Source: JAOUEE01 sp051011595 (lineage in GTDB: Bacteria > Actinomycetota > Acidimicrobiia > Acidimicrobiales > SHLQ01). From it: a stretch of DNA of 20,637 nt. The stretch is from the NCBI GenBank assembly GCA_051011595.1, contig JBPCTQ010000016.1, positions 1 to 20,637 of the forward strand. The letters run 5' to 3'. The notes under the pieces are model-generated. The model worked only from the letters and a program-made list of their open reading frames with translations, was not told where the DNA came from and searched no databases. Position numbers and translations under genes: made by a program. This document shows, in pieces, positions 13,995-20,637 of the stretch. How positions within the stretch are numbered: the first letter of the stretch is position 1; every line of letters starts with the position of its first letter.

Positions 13995-14176
13995 CCCGTC
14001 AGGAGCGCCGCATCAAACCCACCACGAGACAACGCTTCGTCGACGAGGCAACTGTGTGGCCTCGCAGACTTCGCGGCGCGAGTAGGGGGAGCGAAGCGGG
14101 AAACATAGGTCTTTCGGCCTACAGGTCCGGTTCGATCGCGCCGAAGACATGGGCACCCACACGGAAGAGCATTCCC

Positions 14177-14410
14177 ATGCCAGTCACAGACACCACTTCC
14201 GCCACAGCAACAGCACGGGTCACCAACGAGCGTCTGGCCGAATTGGTCCAGCACCTGACTGAGTGCCCCCACCTGGCTGCCCTCGACGCCGTCGAGCACG
14301 CAGATCACGGTGAACCCGAGGACGCGCTCCTTGTGATCGCTCGGGCCATGGTGGAAGTCAGACCGAAACAGCCCACCGGACGACTCCGACTGCGACCACC
14401 GAGTCCCTGA
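14177..14410 (+). CDS. 77-aa protein of unknown function
   Basis: ATG at 14177 is preceded by GGAAGAG with an eight-base spacer, a good ribosome-binding site. The product starts MPVTDTTSATATARVTNERL, has a probable helical centre (LAELVQHLTECPHLAALDAVEHADHG, then EDALLVIARAMVEVR) and a short basic end. One Cys and several His are present but form no motif I know. It stops 18 bases before the convergent methyltransferase stop. I do not recognise a family. It could be a spurious frame, but the start signal and the lack of any competing frame support it. Confidence 0.5.
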   Translation: MPVTDTTSATATARVTNERLAELVQHLTECPHLAALDAVEHADHGEPEDALLVIARAMVEVRPKQPTGRLRLRPPSP

Positions 14411-14428
14411 ACCGCCGGCTCGGCCGGG

Positions 14429-15307
14429 TCAGCCCTCGCCGGCCCGTACCAGCTCGACGGCCATGGCGTTGGCCAGCGGTGCTCGGCGCAGCACCCCGCG
14501 CCACGACGGACCACCGGGAACAGCGCGACTGCGCCCGACCGTCCGGTGCAGCACCACCTTCACAGTCGACGACAGCGACTTCCGCTGTCGGTGCACCGCC
14601 CGTACCTCCAACCCGCGGCCCCGGGCCAGCTCGTCGAACTGGGCGGGACTCCATCGACTGACGTGATGGGGCGGCAGATCGAGCGGCTCCAGCCTGGGGT
14701 GGGCCGCCAAACGCTGACGGTTCGGCACCGACAGGAAGAGTGCGCCTCCGGGAGCCAGCCGATCCAGGGCCGGGGTCAACAACTGGCCGACATCGGCGAG
14801 ATGTTCGAACACCTGGAAGGCACAGATCAGATCGAACTGGTCATCGAGGTCGGCGATGTCGCCCGGGTGGAAATCGATACCCCGTCGTCGCAGATGGGGG
14901 TGGGCGTCGGGGTTGGTCTCGGCCCCCACCACCGATTCGGACTGCAGGCCGGCCTGGACCAGGAAGTCGCCCCGGCCACAACCCACGTCGAGCACCCGTG
15001 TGGTGGCATCGGGGATGGCGGCCAGAGCCAGCTCGTATTCCCAGCGATCACCTCGGTAGTAGCGGTCCGAGGAGGCCAGGGCCGCGTAGAAGTCGGGACC
15101 GCCCGGGTTCATGGGCGAGAAGTACTGCAGTCCGCATGTGCGACATCGGTACTCGTCGGCCGTCTCGGCCGGGGTGTACCGCTGCTCCAGCGACTCGTCG
15201 ATGCCGTCGCCGAACTGCGCCCGGAGTGCGGCGAACACATCGACGTACGGTGTGCTCGACACGGGATCGGCGGTGAGTTGTCCGCAGAGAGGACACGGGT
15301 CGATCAC
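14429..15307 (-). CDS. SAM-dependent methyltransferase with N-terminal four-Cys zinc site
   Basis: A 292-aa protein. Cys5-x2-Cys8 and Cys55-x2-Cys58 (CPLCG and CRTCG) form a zinc-ribbon-like N-terminal domain. The class I methyltransferase fold follows: motif I VLDVGCGRGDFLVQAG (105-120), VVGAETNPDA, DQFDLICAFQVFEHLADV and the APGGALFLSVPN strand. Such zinc-plus-Methyltransf_23 proteins are common in polysaccharide and glycan clusters, where they methylate sugars or lipid carriers. It begins with GTG at 15307, divergent from the glycosyltransferase at 15396, and the two probably share a control region. The acceptor cannot be told from sequence. Confidence 0.82.
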   Translation of the reverse strand: MIDPCPLCGQLTADPVSSTPYVDVFAALRAQFGDGIDESLEQRYTPAETADEYRCRTCGLQYFSPMNPGGPDFYAALASSDRYYRGDRWEYELALAAIPDATTRVLDVGCGRGDFLVQAGLQSESVVGAETNPDAHPHLRRRGIDFHPGDIADLDDQFDLICAFQVFEHLADVGQLLTPALDRLAPGGALFLSVPNRQRLAAHPRLEPLDLPPHHVSRWSPAQFDELARGRGLEVRAVHRQRKSLSSTVKVVLHRTVGRSRAVPGGPSWRGVLRRAPLANAMAVELVRAGEG

Positions 15308-15395
15308 GGCGCCGACGCTACCGGGTGACGCCCGGTCAGACAGCCATCGGTGACCTCACCTTCGAGGCCCCGCAGCCGAACAGAGAACCACCACC

Positions 15396-16556
15396 ATGGC
15401 GTCGTCCAACACCCCCGCAACCTTGATGCTCGTTCCCGACCTGCCGGTCGCGGACGAATGGCGCCAGGCTGCGGCGCACCATCAACCGGTGGTTCCCGTG
15501 CGGGTGCGACCGGGCCCCCTCGCCGCTGATGCACCGACCCCCGACCACGACGGTGTCTACACCCTCACCCGGCCGCGCCTGTGGGCTCGGCGGTACCGCC
15601 GAGAAGCAGCTCATCGCCTCGACGCCGCGGTGCTCACCCGGCTGGTCGACCACCTCGCTGGCAGCGGAATCGAGATCACCGTCGCTCACGGTCACTTCGC
15701 CGCCTCCAGCAGTGGCCTTCCCGGTCTGCGCAGCCGGCGCGACATCCCGTTCGTGGTGTCCGAGCACAGCTCGGCGCTCACCTTCGACAACCCCGACAAA
15801 GTGATCTCCAGTGGCGGACTCCGAACCGCGCACTCCGTGTACACGGCCGCGGATCGGGTGTTGCCCGTCAACGTCGCCTTGCGTGAAGCGATCGCACGGC
15901 GAGGCCTGGCGTCGCCGAACGACATGACGGTGCTGGCCAATCCCGTCGACACCAAGACGTTTCGTCCCGCCCCCGCCGATCGACGAGATGGCCGGGTGGT
16001 CACGGTGGCTCGACTGGTGGGCGTCAAACGACTCGATCTGATGATCGAGGCCCTGGCGATGGTCACCGGCGACAACGCCTCCATCACCCTCCACATCGTC
16101 GGTGATGGACCCGAGCGCGGCCGCCTGGTCGAGCAGGTCCGGGCCCGGGGGCTCGGCCAACGGGTGGTCTTCCACGGCCGGCTCGATCGGCCCGCCGTGG
16201 CCGACGTCCTCCGCACCGCCAGCGTGTTCGCCCTCAGCTCACACACCGAGAACCTGCCGGTGGCGGCGCTCGAAGCCATGGCCAGCGGCCTCCCCGTGGT
16301 GGCCCCCGCGGTGGGCGGACTCACCGAGCTCCTCGCCGACGCCCCGGGCCAACTCTACGAACCCGGCAACCCGGCCGAGCTGGCAAACGCTCTCATCCGC
16401 TGGATCGGCGCCGATGAGAAGACGAGGGGCAGCGCTCGACACGTGGCCGAGTCCCGCTATTCCGTCGCCACCATCGGTGCGCAGCTCTCCACCATCTACT
16501 CCGACGCCATCGCTCGCCGGTCGCGTCCAGTCCTCACCCGGTCATCGAAAGGCTGA
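15396..16556 (+). CDS. glycosyltransferase family 4 protein
   Basis: A 386-aa GT-B retaining glycosyltransferase. The N-terminal acceptor domain is less conserved and includes VVSEHSSALTF (120-130). The C-terminal nucleotide-sugar domain has NPVDTKTFRP (182-191), VARLVGVKRLD (204-214) with the phosphate-contacting Arg and Lys, HIVGDGPERGRL (233-244) and the E-x7-E motif, Glu285 and Glu293 in HTENLPVAALEAMASGLPVV. This matches GT4 enzymes that build cell-wall or capsular glycans and glycolipids. There is no signal or membrane helix, so it acts on the cytoplasmic face. The methyltransferase gene downstream starts five bases after its stop. Confidence 0.9.
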   Translation: MASSNTPATLMLVPDLPVADEWRQAAAHHQPVVPVRVRPGPLAADAPTPDHDGVYTLTRPRLWARRYRREAAHRLDAAVLTRLVDHLAGSGIEITVAHGHFAASSSGLPGLRSRRDIPFVVSEHSSALTFDNPDKVISSGGLRTAHSVYTAADRVLPVNVALREAIARRGLASPNDMTVLANPVDTKTFRPAPADRRDGRVVTVARLVGVKRLDLMIEALAMVTGDNASITLHIVGDGPERGRLVEQVRARGLGQRVVFHGRLDRPAVADVLRTASVFALSSHTENLPVAALEAMASGLPVVAPAVGGLTELLADAPGQLYEPGNPAELANALIRWIGADEKTRGSARHVAESRYSVATIGAQLSTIYSDAIARRSRPVLTRSSKG

Positions 16557-16561
16557 TTCTC

Positions 16562-17269
16562 ATGGGCAAGCTGGCCACCACACTCCGCGAGGCGGCGATG
16601 CGGATCACCCAGGGCGAGCGAACCGTCTACAGCGACGCGCCGGACGAATACTGGAACGCTCGTCACTCTCGCGAGGGCGAGTCACTCGACGGTGTGGGCC
16701 AGGTCGGGCTCGGTCATGCCGCCAACCTCGCCGACTACAACGAGAAGTGGCACCACCTGGCGGCCGTGCTCGACCGCTGCGAGGTGGACCCGCTGGCTCA
16801 TGCCCTCGACGCCGGCTGCGGCATCGGATTCTTCACCGAACGGCTACGGCTGCGCGGCCACCTGGTCACCGGCATCGACTTCAGCAGCGAAGCTCTGGCC
16901 ATCGCCCGACAGCGGTTGGGCGCCGGTGTGCCGCTCGAGGTGCAGCCGATCGACCAGCCCGTGGCCGGCGCTCCCTACGAGCTCGTCATGTGTGTGGATG
17001 TGCTCTTCCACATCGTCGACACCCTCACGTGGCGCAACACCGTGGCCAATCTGGCCACCATGGCGTCACCGGCGGGCACGCTGGTGATCCAGGAACACCT
17101 GGTTCAGCCGGGAGAGCCGGCGAGCGCCGAACACGTGTGTTGGCGCACCCTCGACGACTACCAGGAAGCCCTCCCCGACTGGCGGCTCATCGAGCATCAC
17201 ACCTACCTGCTGCCCCAGGCCGACACCACCAAGGACATCCTGGCCTTCCGGCTCCGCAGCGAGGGCTGA
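16562..17269 (+). CDS. class I SAM-dependent methyltransferase
   Basis: A 235-aa protein with ATG at 16562, five bases after the glycosyltransferase stop, so the two are co-transcribed. After a lead of about 75 residues (DAPDEYWNARHSREGES, YNEKWHHLAAVLDRC) the SAM-binding motif ALDAGCGIGFFTERL appears, then GHLVTGIDFSSEALAIARQRL, YELVMCVDVLFHIVD and a TLVIQEHL strand. This is a Methyltransf_11/25-type enzyme. With its neighbour it probably methylates a sugar or glycolipid. The substrate is not known. Confidence 0.85.
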   Translation: MGKLATTLREAAMRITQGERTVYSDAPDEYWNARHSREGESLDGVGQVGLGHAANLADYNEKWHHLAAVLDRCEVDPLAHALDAGCGIGFFTERLRLRGHLVTGIDFSSEALAIARQRLGAGVPLEVQPIDQPVAGAPYELVMCVDVLFHIVDTLTWRNTVANLATMASPAGTLVIQEHLVQPGEPASAEHVCWRTLDDYQEALPDWRLIEHHTYLLPQADTTKDILAFRLRSEG

Positions 17270-17278
17270 TCTCGTCGA

Positions 17279-18265
17279 TCAAACCTGCTCGAGGTACTCG
17301 CGTACGGCCTCTTCGGCACAGGCCTCGGGCTCGGCCTCTGACCGGTCCAGTCCGAAGCGATCGCCCAACACGACGGTGGGGATTCGCCGGGTCATCTCGT
17401 CGAACGCCTGGCCGACCACAGCGACCACCGGAACACCGGCAGAGTCGGCGTAGGACTGCACCCCACCAACGACCTTGCCGTTGAACGACTCCTGGTCGAG
17501 GAACCCTTCCCCGGTGACCACGAGGTCGGCGGCCTCGACGGCCTCGTACAGCTGGAGGTGCTCGGCCACCAGGTCGAAACCATCGAGCAACGTGGCCCCA
17601 GCCACCAACAAGCCGCCGGCCAAGCCACCGGCCGCACCGGCACGATCGACGTCGAGCACATCGACGCCGTACTCGTCGACATACACCTGGGCCAGCCGCT
17701 CCAGCCGTCGGCGCAACAGCTCCACCTGCGCAACGGTTGCGCCCTTCTGGGGCGCGAACACGTCGGCGGCGTCGAGGAAATGGGTCCGTACGTCACACGC
17801 CACCGAGATGTCGACACCACGAAGACGGGGCAGCGGATACATCGCCCGCAACGCGCCGAACCCACCGTCGGTGGTGGCCGACCCGCCCACACCCACGATC
17901 ACCTGTTTGGCACCGGCGTCGACCGCGGCGCCGATCAACTCGCCGGTGCCCACCGTCGAGGCCGCCACCGGGTCGTTACCGGCCGGGCCTCCCACCAGCC
18001 CCAATCCAGAAGCAGCGGCCATCTCGACCACCGCCGTACCCCGCTCGAGCCGCCACGGCGCCGGCACCGGATCACCGAGCGGGCCAGTCACAATGGTTTC
18101 GCGGTTGGCTCCGCCGAGCGCGTCGAGAGTGCCCTCGCCACCATCGGCCAATGGCATCAGCGTCGGTTCACCACCTACGGCGGTGACGGCGCGCCCCACC
18201 GCCCGGGCCAACGAGCGGGCCGAGGCGGTCCCCTTGAACTTGTCGGGGGCGACCAGCACACGCAT
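17279..18265 (-). CDS. glycerate kinase (GlxK/GarK family)
   Basis: A 328-aa kinase that phosphorylates D-glycerate with ATP (2-phosphoglycerate in most members of this class). All family signatures are present in order: APDKFKGT near the N-terminus, LADGGEGTLDALGG, GVGGSATTDGGFGALRA, ACDVRTHFLDAADVFAPQKGA, RAGAAGGLAGGL and VTGEGFLDQESFNGKV. The length is somewhat short compared with the usual 370-380 residues, but no motif is missing. The start ATG at 18265 gives MRVLVAPDKFKG, the normal N-terminus. It is convergent with the methyltransferase (nine-base gap) and follows the LytR_C gene after a GC hairpin. Confidence 0.92.
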   Translation of the reverse strand: MRVLVAPDKFKGTASARSLARAVGRAVTAVGGEPTLMPLADGGEGTLDALGGANRETIVTGPLGDPVPAPWRLERGTAVVEMAAASGLGLVGGPAGNDPVAASTVGTGELIGAAVDAGAKQVIVGVGGSATTDGGFGALRAMYPLPRLRGVDISVACDVRTHFLDAADVFAPQKGATVAQVELLRRRLERLAQVYVDEYGVDVLDVDRAGAAGGLAGGLLVAGATLLDGFDLVAEHLQLYEAVEAADLVVTGEGFLDQESFNGKVVGGVQSYADSAGVPVVAVVGQAFDEMTRRIPTVVLGDRFGLDRSEAEPEACAEEAVREYLEQV

Positions 18266-18280
18266 GGCGAAGATCAGCCG

Positions 18281-18304
18281 CGGCCGCGCTGGGCACCGCG
18301 GCCG
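18281..18304 (-). terminator. GC hairpin between LytR_C gene and glycerate kinase
   Basis: CGGCCGCG (18281-18288) and CGCGGCCG (18297-18304) form an eight-bp stem with an eight-base loop, directly after the LytR_C stop and 16 bases before the glycerate kinase start. No U-tract follows, so it may be a weak terminator or an RNA-stability hairpin. Confidence 0.35.
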
Positions 18305-18309
18305 TCACA

Positions 18310-18987
18310 TCAGCCGGTTATCAACCCGTCGGTACCGAGTATCACGATGATGTTGGCGGCGTCGGCGTCGGCCTGGTTGTCGGGAGACACACCGGGGTCT
18401 TCGGGCATCTGCTGGATGAGGCTGGCCGGCGCCTGCAACACGTCGGCGACCAGCTTCGCGTCCTCGCCGTACTCGGGCCGGTAGTAGATCTTGGAGTTCT
18501 CCACGGCCGACGAGGCGGCGTTGCCGGCCACCGCGTTGTAGTTGGCCGCCGTCAGGCTGGCGGCCACGCGGCCGGCTTCACCGGCGATTCCGGTGCCGTT
18601 GGCCACGAACACCACCACCTCATTGGGCGGGTTGGCCGTGCCCGGAGGACTGACCGTGGGAGTGGTGGTGCCATCGACGGTGCCGTCGGTGGCATCGGTG
18701 CCATCGGTTGCGTCGGTCGCATCGGTCCCATCGGTGCCATCGGTTGCGTCTGTGGCATCGGTTGCGTCCGTGGCGTCGGTCGCATCGGTGCCATCGGTTG
18801 CGTCGCCCCCGTCGGTGCTGTCGGTGGCGGCAGTGTCGGTGCTATCGCCGCTGCTGGTATCGAATCCGGCCCACAGCAAGAAGATGCCGATGAGCACCGC
18901 AATACCGACGAGGACCGCACCCCGGCCGGCGGCATCACCAATGGACCGGCCGAGTCCGTCGTTGCCTGAAGAGTTTGGGAGGGTCAT
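18310..18987 (-). CDS. membrane-anchored LytR_C domain protein (VirR/Rv0431-like)
   Basis: A 225-aa protein. A short cytoplasmic N-terminus precedes one transmembrane segment (residues 23-42, GAVLVGIAVLIGIFLLWAGF). An outer linker of Asp/Thr/Ala/Gly repeats follows (49-107, built from TDA and TDG). A Pro/Thr stretch leads to the LytR_C domain (about 122-218), with NEVVVFVANGTGIAGEAGRVAASL and a final IIVILGTDG strand. In mycobacteria the matching protein lies next to a DUF3263 gene and affects envelope integrity and vesicle release. Here a sulfotransferase gene intervenes. The ATG at 18987 is chosen because it directly precedes the short N-terminus and membrane helix; AGGAG is 11 bases upstream. 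Confidence 0.82.
   Translation of the reverse strand: MTLPNSSGNDGLGRSIGDAAGRGAVLVGIAVLIGIFLLWAGFDTSSGDSTDTAATDSTDGGDATDGTDATDATDATDATDATDGTDGTDATDATDGTDATDGTVDGTTTPTVSPPGTANPPNEVVVFVANGTGIAGEAGRVAASLTAANYNAVAGNAASSAVENSKIYYRPEYGEDAKLVADVLQAPASLIQQMPEDPGVSPDNQADADAANIIVILGTDGLITG
18676..18804 (-). repeat. in-frame nine-base repeat encoding Asp/Thr-rich linker
   Basis: About fourteen imperfect copies of a nine-base unit (consensus GNNTCGGTN on the plus strand) encode alternating Thr-Asp-Ala and Thr-Asp-Gly triplets, residues 62-104 of the LytR_C protein. The copy number is a multiple of three bases, so length changes would keep the frame. Confidence 0.75.
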
Positions 18988-19022
18988 CGCAAGCCGTGCT
19001 CCTGAGGGGGCGTGGGAGGATC

Positions 19023-19949
19023 CTAACTCGACCCGGTCGATGCCGGTGCGCCAGGACCGAAGACGAGGTGGTGCTGCTGCTCCGGAGGAACATAGTGGTC
19101 GAGAAACCGTCGATGCCGCTCGCCCAGCACTCCCGCCAGCCACGCGGTGTCGTCGTCGTGGACCGGGTGCCCGTCGATGAGCCCTCCAATCCGGCTGATC
19201 ACCGTTCCCATAAGCCCTTCCTGGCGACGAGCGGCCCGGCGAAGTCGGGTCAGCACCGGCCGTGACGGATACCGATTCTCCAGCTTGCCGATCACTCGCA
19301 CCACAGCCAAGGTGGCGTCATCGGGCGACGCATTGATGCGTTCGCGGGGCTGCCGAAACGACCCACGGTCAACGTCGATGGCCAGAACATCGAGGAAATC
19401 GTCGATGAGGCCCGGAGCCTGCTCGGCCTCCTCGTACACACGGACCTGGACACGACCACGTCCGAGTGCTGCTTCCCACCGCTGCGCCATCAACCCGTAG
19501 TCGGCCCGTTCCCAACGCTCGTGCATGAAGTCCGAACAGGTGCCGGTGTACGCACCCGTCTTGACCTGCTGCTTCCACGCCGACACCAGAAACGACACCG
19601 GATGGCGCACGTACATGACGGCCCGAACCTCGTAGCCGTCGAGTCGAGCGGCCACCTCGTCGACGCCGCTGGTCATCCGGCTGAACTCCTCGGCGCTGAG
19701 CAACACTCGCCGGGCTGACGACTTGTCGATCTCGTCGAGAACCACCGTCCACGGGTCGGCTGGGCCGCCACCCGACTGCACCGCCTCCACCAACAGACGA
19801 TGCCCGCGGTTGGCGTTCTCGGCGGTGAACCCACCAACCGGGTAGAGCAGGTCCGCTTCGGCCAACGCCGATCGGTTGGCGTTGAGGAATCGCTGGATGG
19901 TGGTCGTTCCCGTGCGGTGCAGCCCGATGTGCAGCACGACCTCGGTCAC
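19023..19949 (-). CDS. sulfotransferase family protein
   Basis: A 308-aa cytoplasmic protein. The PAPS 5'-phosphosulfate loop is HIGLHRTGTTTIQRFL (residues 7-22). The 3'-phosphate site is probably Arg115 and Ser123 in MYVRHPVSFLVSAWKQ. These are the two hallmarks of carbohydrate and lipid sulfotransferases. The C-terminal part is helical and less conserved. The GTG at 19949 is preferred, with GAGG eight bases upstream; a GTG six codons earlier is possible. It begins 38 bases after the DUF3263 stop and ends 35 bases before the LytR_C start, so the three are probably co-transcribed. The acceptor is unknown; the setting suggests an envelope glycan or glycolipid. Confidence 0.82.
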   Translation of the reverse strand: MTEVVLHIGLHRTGTTTIQRFLNANRSALAEADLLYPVGGFTAENANRGHRLLVEAVQSGGGPADPWTVVLDEIDKSSARRVLLSAEEFSRMTSGVDEVAARLDGYEVRAVMYVRHPVSFLVSAWKQQVKTGAYTGTCSDFMHERWERADYGLMAQRWEAALGRGRVQVRVYEEAEQAPGLIDDFLDVLAIDVDRGSFRQPRERINASPDDATLAVVRVIGKLENRYPSRPVLTRLRRAARRQEGLMGTVISRIGGLIDGHPVHDDDTAWLAGVLGERHRRFLDHYVPPEQQHHLVFGPGAPASTGSS

Positions 19950-19986
19950 GGCATCGACCTCGGCCACCCGTTGGTGACCCCGCGAC

Positions 19987-20241
19987 TCAGGGCCGCTGTT
20001 GGGCAGCTCGACCCTCGTAGCGGGCCCGGCGGCGGCGATCACGGAGACGGCGAAGCCGGCGCACCACCAACGGGTCGTATTCGACCGCGTCATCGCCGTC
20101 GAGCACCTCGTTGAGCAGCTCGTAGTAACGGGTGGTGGACAGGTCGAACCGTTCCCGAATCGCTTCGTCCTTGGGGCCCGGCTCGGCCCACCAGGTCCGT
20201 TCGAAGTCGAGGATCGCCTTGTCACGCTCGGTCAGTGGCAT
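19987..20241 (-). CDS. DUF3263 domain protein (Rv0430-like)
   Basis: An 84-aa protein of normal length for this actinobacterial family. It starts MPLTERDKAILDFERTWW, then has AEPGPKDEAIRERFDLSTTRYYELLNEVLD, a segment resembling a helix-turn-helix, and a highly basic tail (VVRRLRRLRDRRRRARYEGR). DNA binding is plausible but not shown. In mycobacteria the matching gene directly precedes the LytR_C gene virR. The ATG at 20241 is preceded by a GTG codon that could also serve; AGGA lies about eight bases upstream. Confidence 0.88.
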   Translation of the reverse strand: MPLTERDKAILDFERTWWAEPGPKDEAIRERFDLSTTRYYELLNEVLDGDDAVEYDPLVVRRLRRLRDRRRRARYEGRAAQQRP

Positions 20242-20284
20242 CACTGAGATCCTACCCGCCGCAGCCTGCCGTCCCGGGGCATGG

Positions 20285-20358
20285 AGCCCGAGGTGGGACT
20301 CGAACCCACTACCTCCGGTTTACAAGACCGGTGCTCTAGCCAGGTGAGCTACTCGGGC
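20285..20358 (-). tRNA. tRNA-Thr (anticodon TGT)
   Basis: On the minus strand the acceptor arms GCCCGAG and CTCGGGC pair over seven bases. The D-arm is GCTC...GAGC, the anticodon stem CCGGT/ACCGG holds the loop CTTGTAA (anticodon TGT, reads ACA), and the T-arm is GTGGG-TTCGAGT-CCCAC. The discriminator is T and CCA is not encoded. The gene is 74 bases and complete. Confidence 0.96.
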
Positions 20359-20390
20359 AGCCGCCCCCGAGCGTAGGGCCTGACGCCGGG

Positions 20391-20637
20391 TCAACCCCGC
20401 CGACGGGTGATCTCGTACAGCGCCGCGGCCGCGGCCGATGACACGTTCAGCGAGCCCAGCACACCCCGCATGGGCAGGCTCACCAGGGCATCACAGCGCT
20501 CGGCCACGAGTCGCGACAGTCCGGTGCCCTCGGATCCCAGCACCAGCGCGAGCGGCTCGTCGGCCACCCGCAGGTCGAACAGCGACTCGCCGGCGGCCGC
20601 GTCGAGCCCCACCGTCCAGACGCCGGCGTCCCGCAGA
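20391..20637 (-). CDS. rlmB: SpoU-type 2'-O-methyltransferase, RlmB-like (partial, 3' end)
   Basis: The last 81 codons are in the window; the gene continues past the right edge. LALVLGSEGTGLSRLVAERCD, VSLPMRGVLGSLNVSSAAAAALYE are SpoU motifs 2 and 3, which form the trefoil knot that binds SAM. The ending is that of 23S rRNA G2251 2'-O-methyltransferases, but other TrmH-like enzymes share these motifs, and the N-terminal substrate-binding domain is outside the window. It lies just upstream of tRNA-Thr on the same strand. Confidence 0.85.
   Translation of the reverse strand, partial: LRDAGVWTVGLDAAAGESLFDLRVADEPLALVLGSEGTGLSRLVAERCDALVSLPMRGVLGSLNVSSAAAAALYEITRRRG

Larger units (their letters stand above)
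13739..14176. other. 438-bp hairpin-rich noncoding region between cysO and a small orphan gene
   Basis: I find no convincing gene here on either strand. It holds the cysO leader with a GGCCCG/CGGGCC hairpin (13762-13782), a CCTGTC/GACAGG hairpin (13784-13806), two copies of a GC-rich hairpin repeat (13817-13853 and 13957-13994), a CTTCGC/GCGAAG inverted repeat (14069-14096) and a six-bp stem with TTTC loop, TAGGTC/GGCCTA (14106-14121). It may contain a structured RNA or REP-like sequences. No known riboswitch or tRNA core was recognised. Confidence 0.55.

Noticed and set aside
14129..14137. GGTTCGATC, which resembles a tRNA T-arm
   Set aside because: No matching acceptor, D or anticodon arm can be folded around it, and no tmRNA features are present.
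18671..18830. Regular repeats that could suggest a CRISPR array
   Set aside because: The units are nine bases, imperfect, in frame and without spacers. They encode the Asp/Thr linker.

Overview
The window reads as chromosomal DNA of a high-GC actinobacterium, most likely from the Acidimicrobiia (Ilumatobacter-like) branch. The main pointers are a CysO-type sulfur carrier ending AVAGG, a DUF3263 gene near a LytR_C membrane protein (the Rv0430/Rv0431 neighbourhood of mycobacteria), an actinobacterial-type GroEL, a coproheme decarboxylase of the chlorite-dismutase fold, a PAC2-like C-terminus, and promoters that look leaderless. The genus is an inference. I see no rRNA, phage, plasmid, transposase or CRISPR array.

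Layout. 1-1967 (mostly +): the tail of a PAC2-like gene, a 48-nt palindromic repeat, a small four-Cys protein on the minus strand, an alpha/beta hydrolase and a MarR regulator. 1995-7113 (-): amt, then glnD, a Nudix hydrolase and a monoacylglycerol-lipase-like hydrolase, the last three joined by ATGA overlaps. A GlnR-like box lies upstream of amt and a perfect 17-bp-arm palindrome lies between amt and glnD, where glnK is usually found. 7235-8934: a 55-aa Cys4 protein (+) faces a tight minus-strand operon of unknown protein, receiver-like protein and CmoB-like methyltransferase. 9137-10438 (+): a solute-binding lipoprotein. 10443-12865 (-): chdC/hemQ and groEL; groEL has a near-consensus CIRCE operator and a strong intrinsic terminator. 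13059-14410: a degenerate receiver protein, a cysO-like gene, 438 bp of hairpin-rich noncoding DNA and an orphan 77-aa protein. 14429-17269: a small glycan-type group of one methyltransferase on the minus strand, divergent from a GT4 glycosyltransferase and second methyltransferase on the plus strand. 17279-20637 (-): glycerate kinase, a LytR_C membrane protein with an Asp/Thr repeat linker, a sulfotransferase, a DUF3263 protein, tRNA-Thr(TGT) and the 3' part of an rlmB-type gene.

How the genes work together. amt and glnD are the uptake and signalling ends of nitrogen control, and the GlnR-like box fits that. CIRCE-groEL is a heat-shock unit. The minus-strand genes at the right end (DUF3263, sulfotransferase, LytR_C) and the glycosyltransferase group probably concern the cell envelope. 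The least explained parts are the palindromic repeat family, the noncoding block at 13739-14176, and the unknown/receiver-like/methyltransferase operon. I did not find a clear new defence or mobile system. The strongest new-looking signals are regulatory and architectural.
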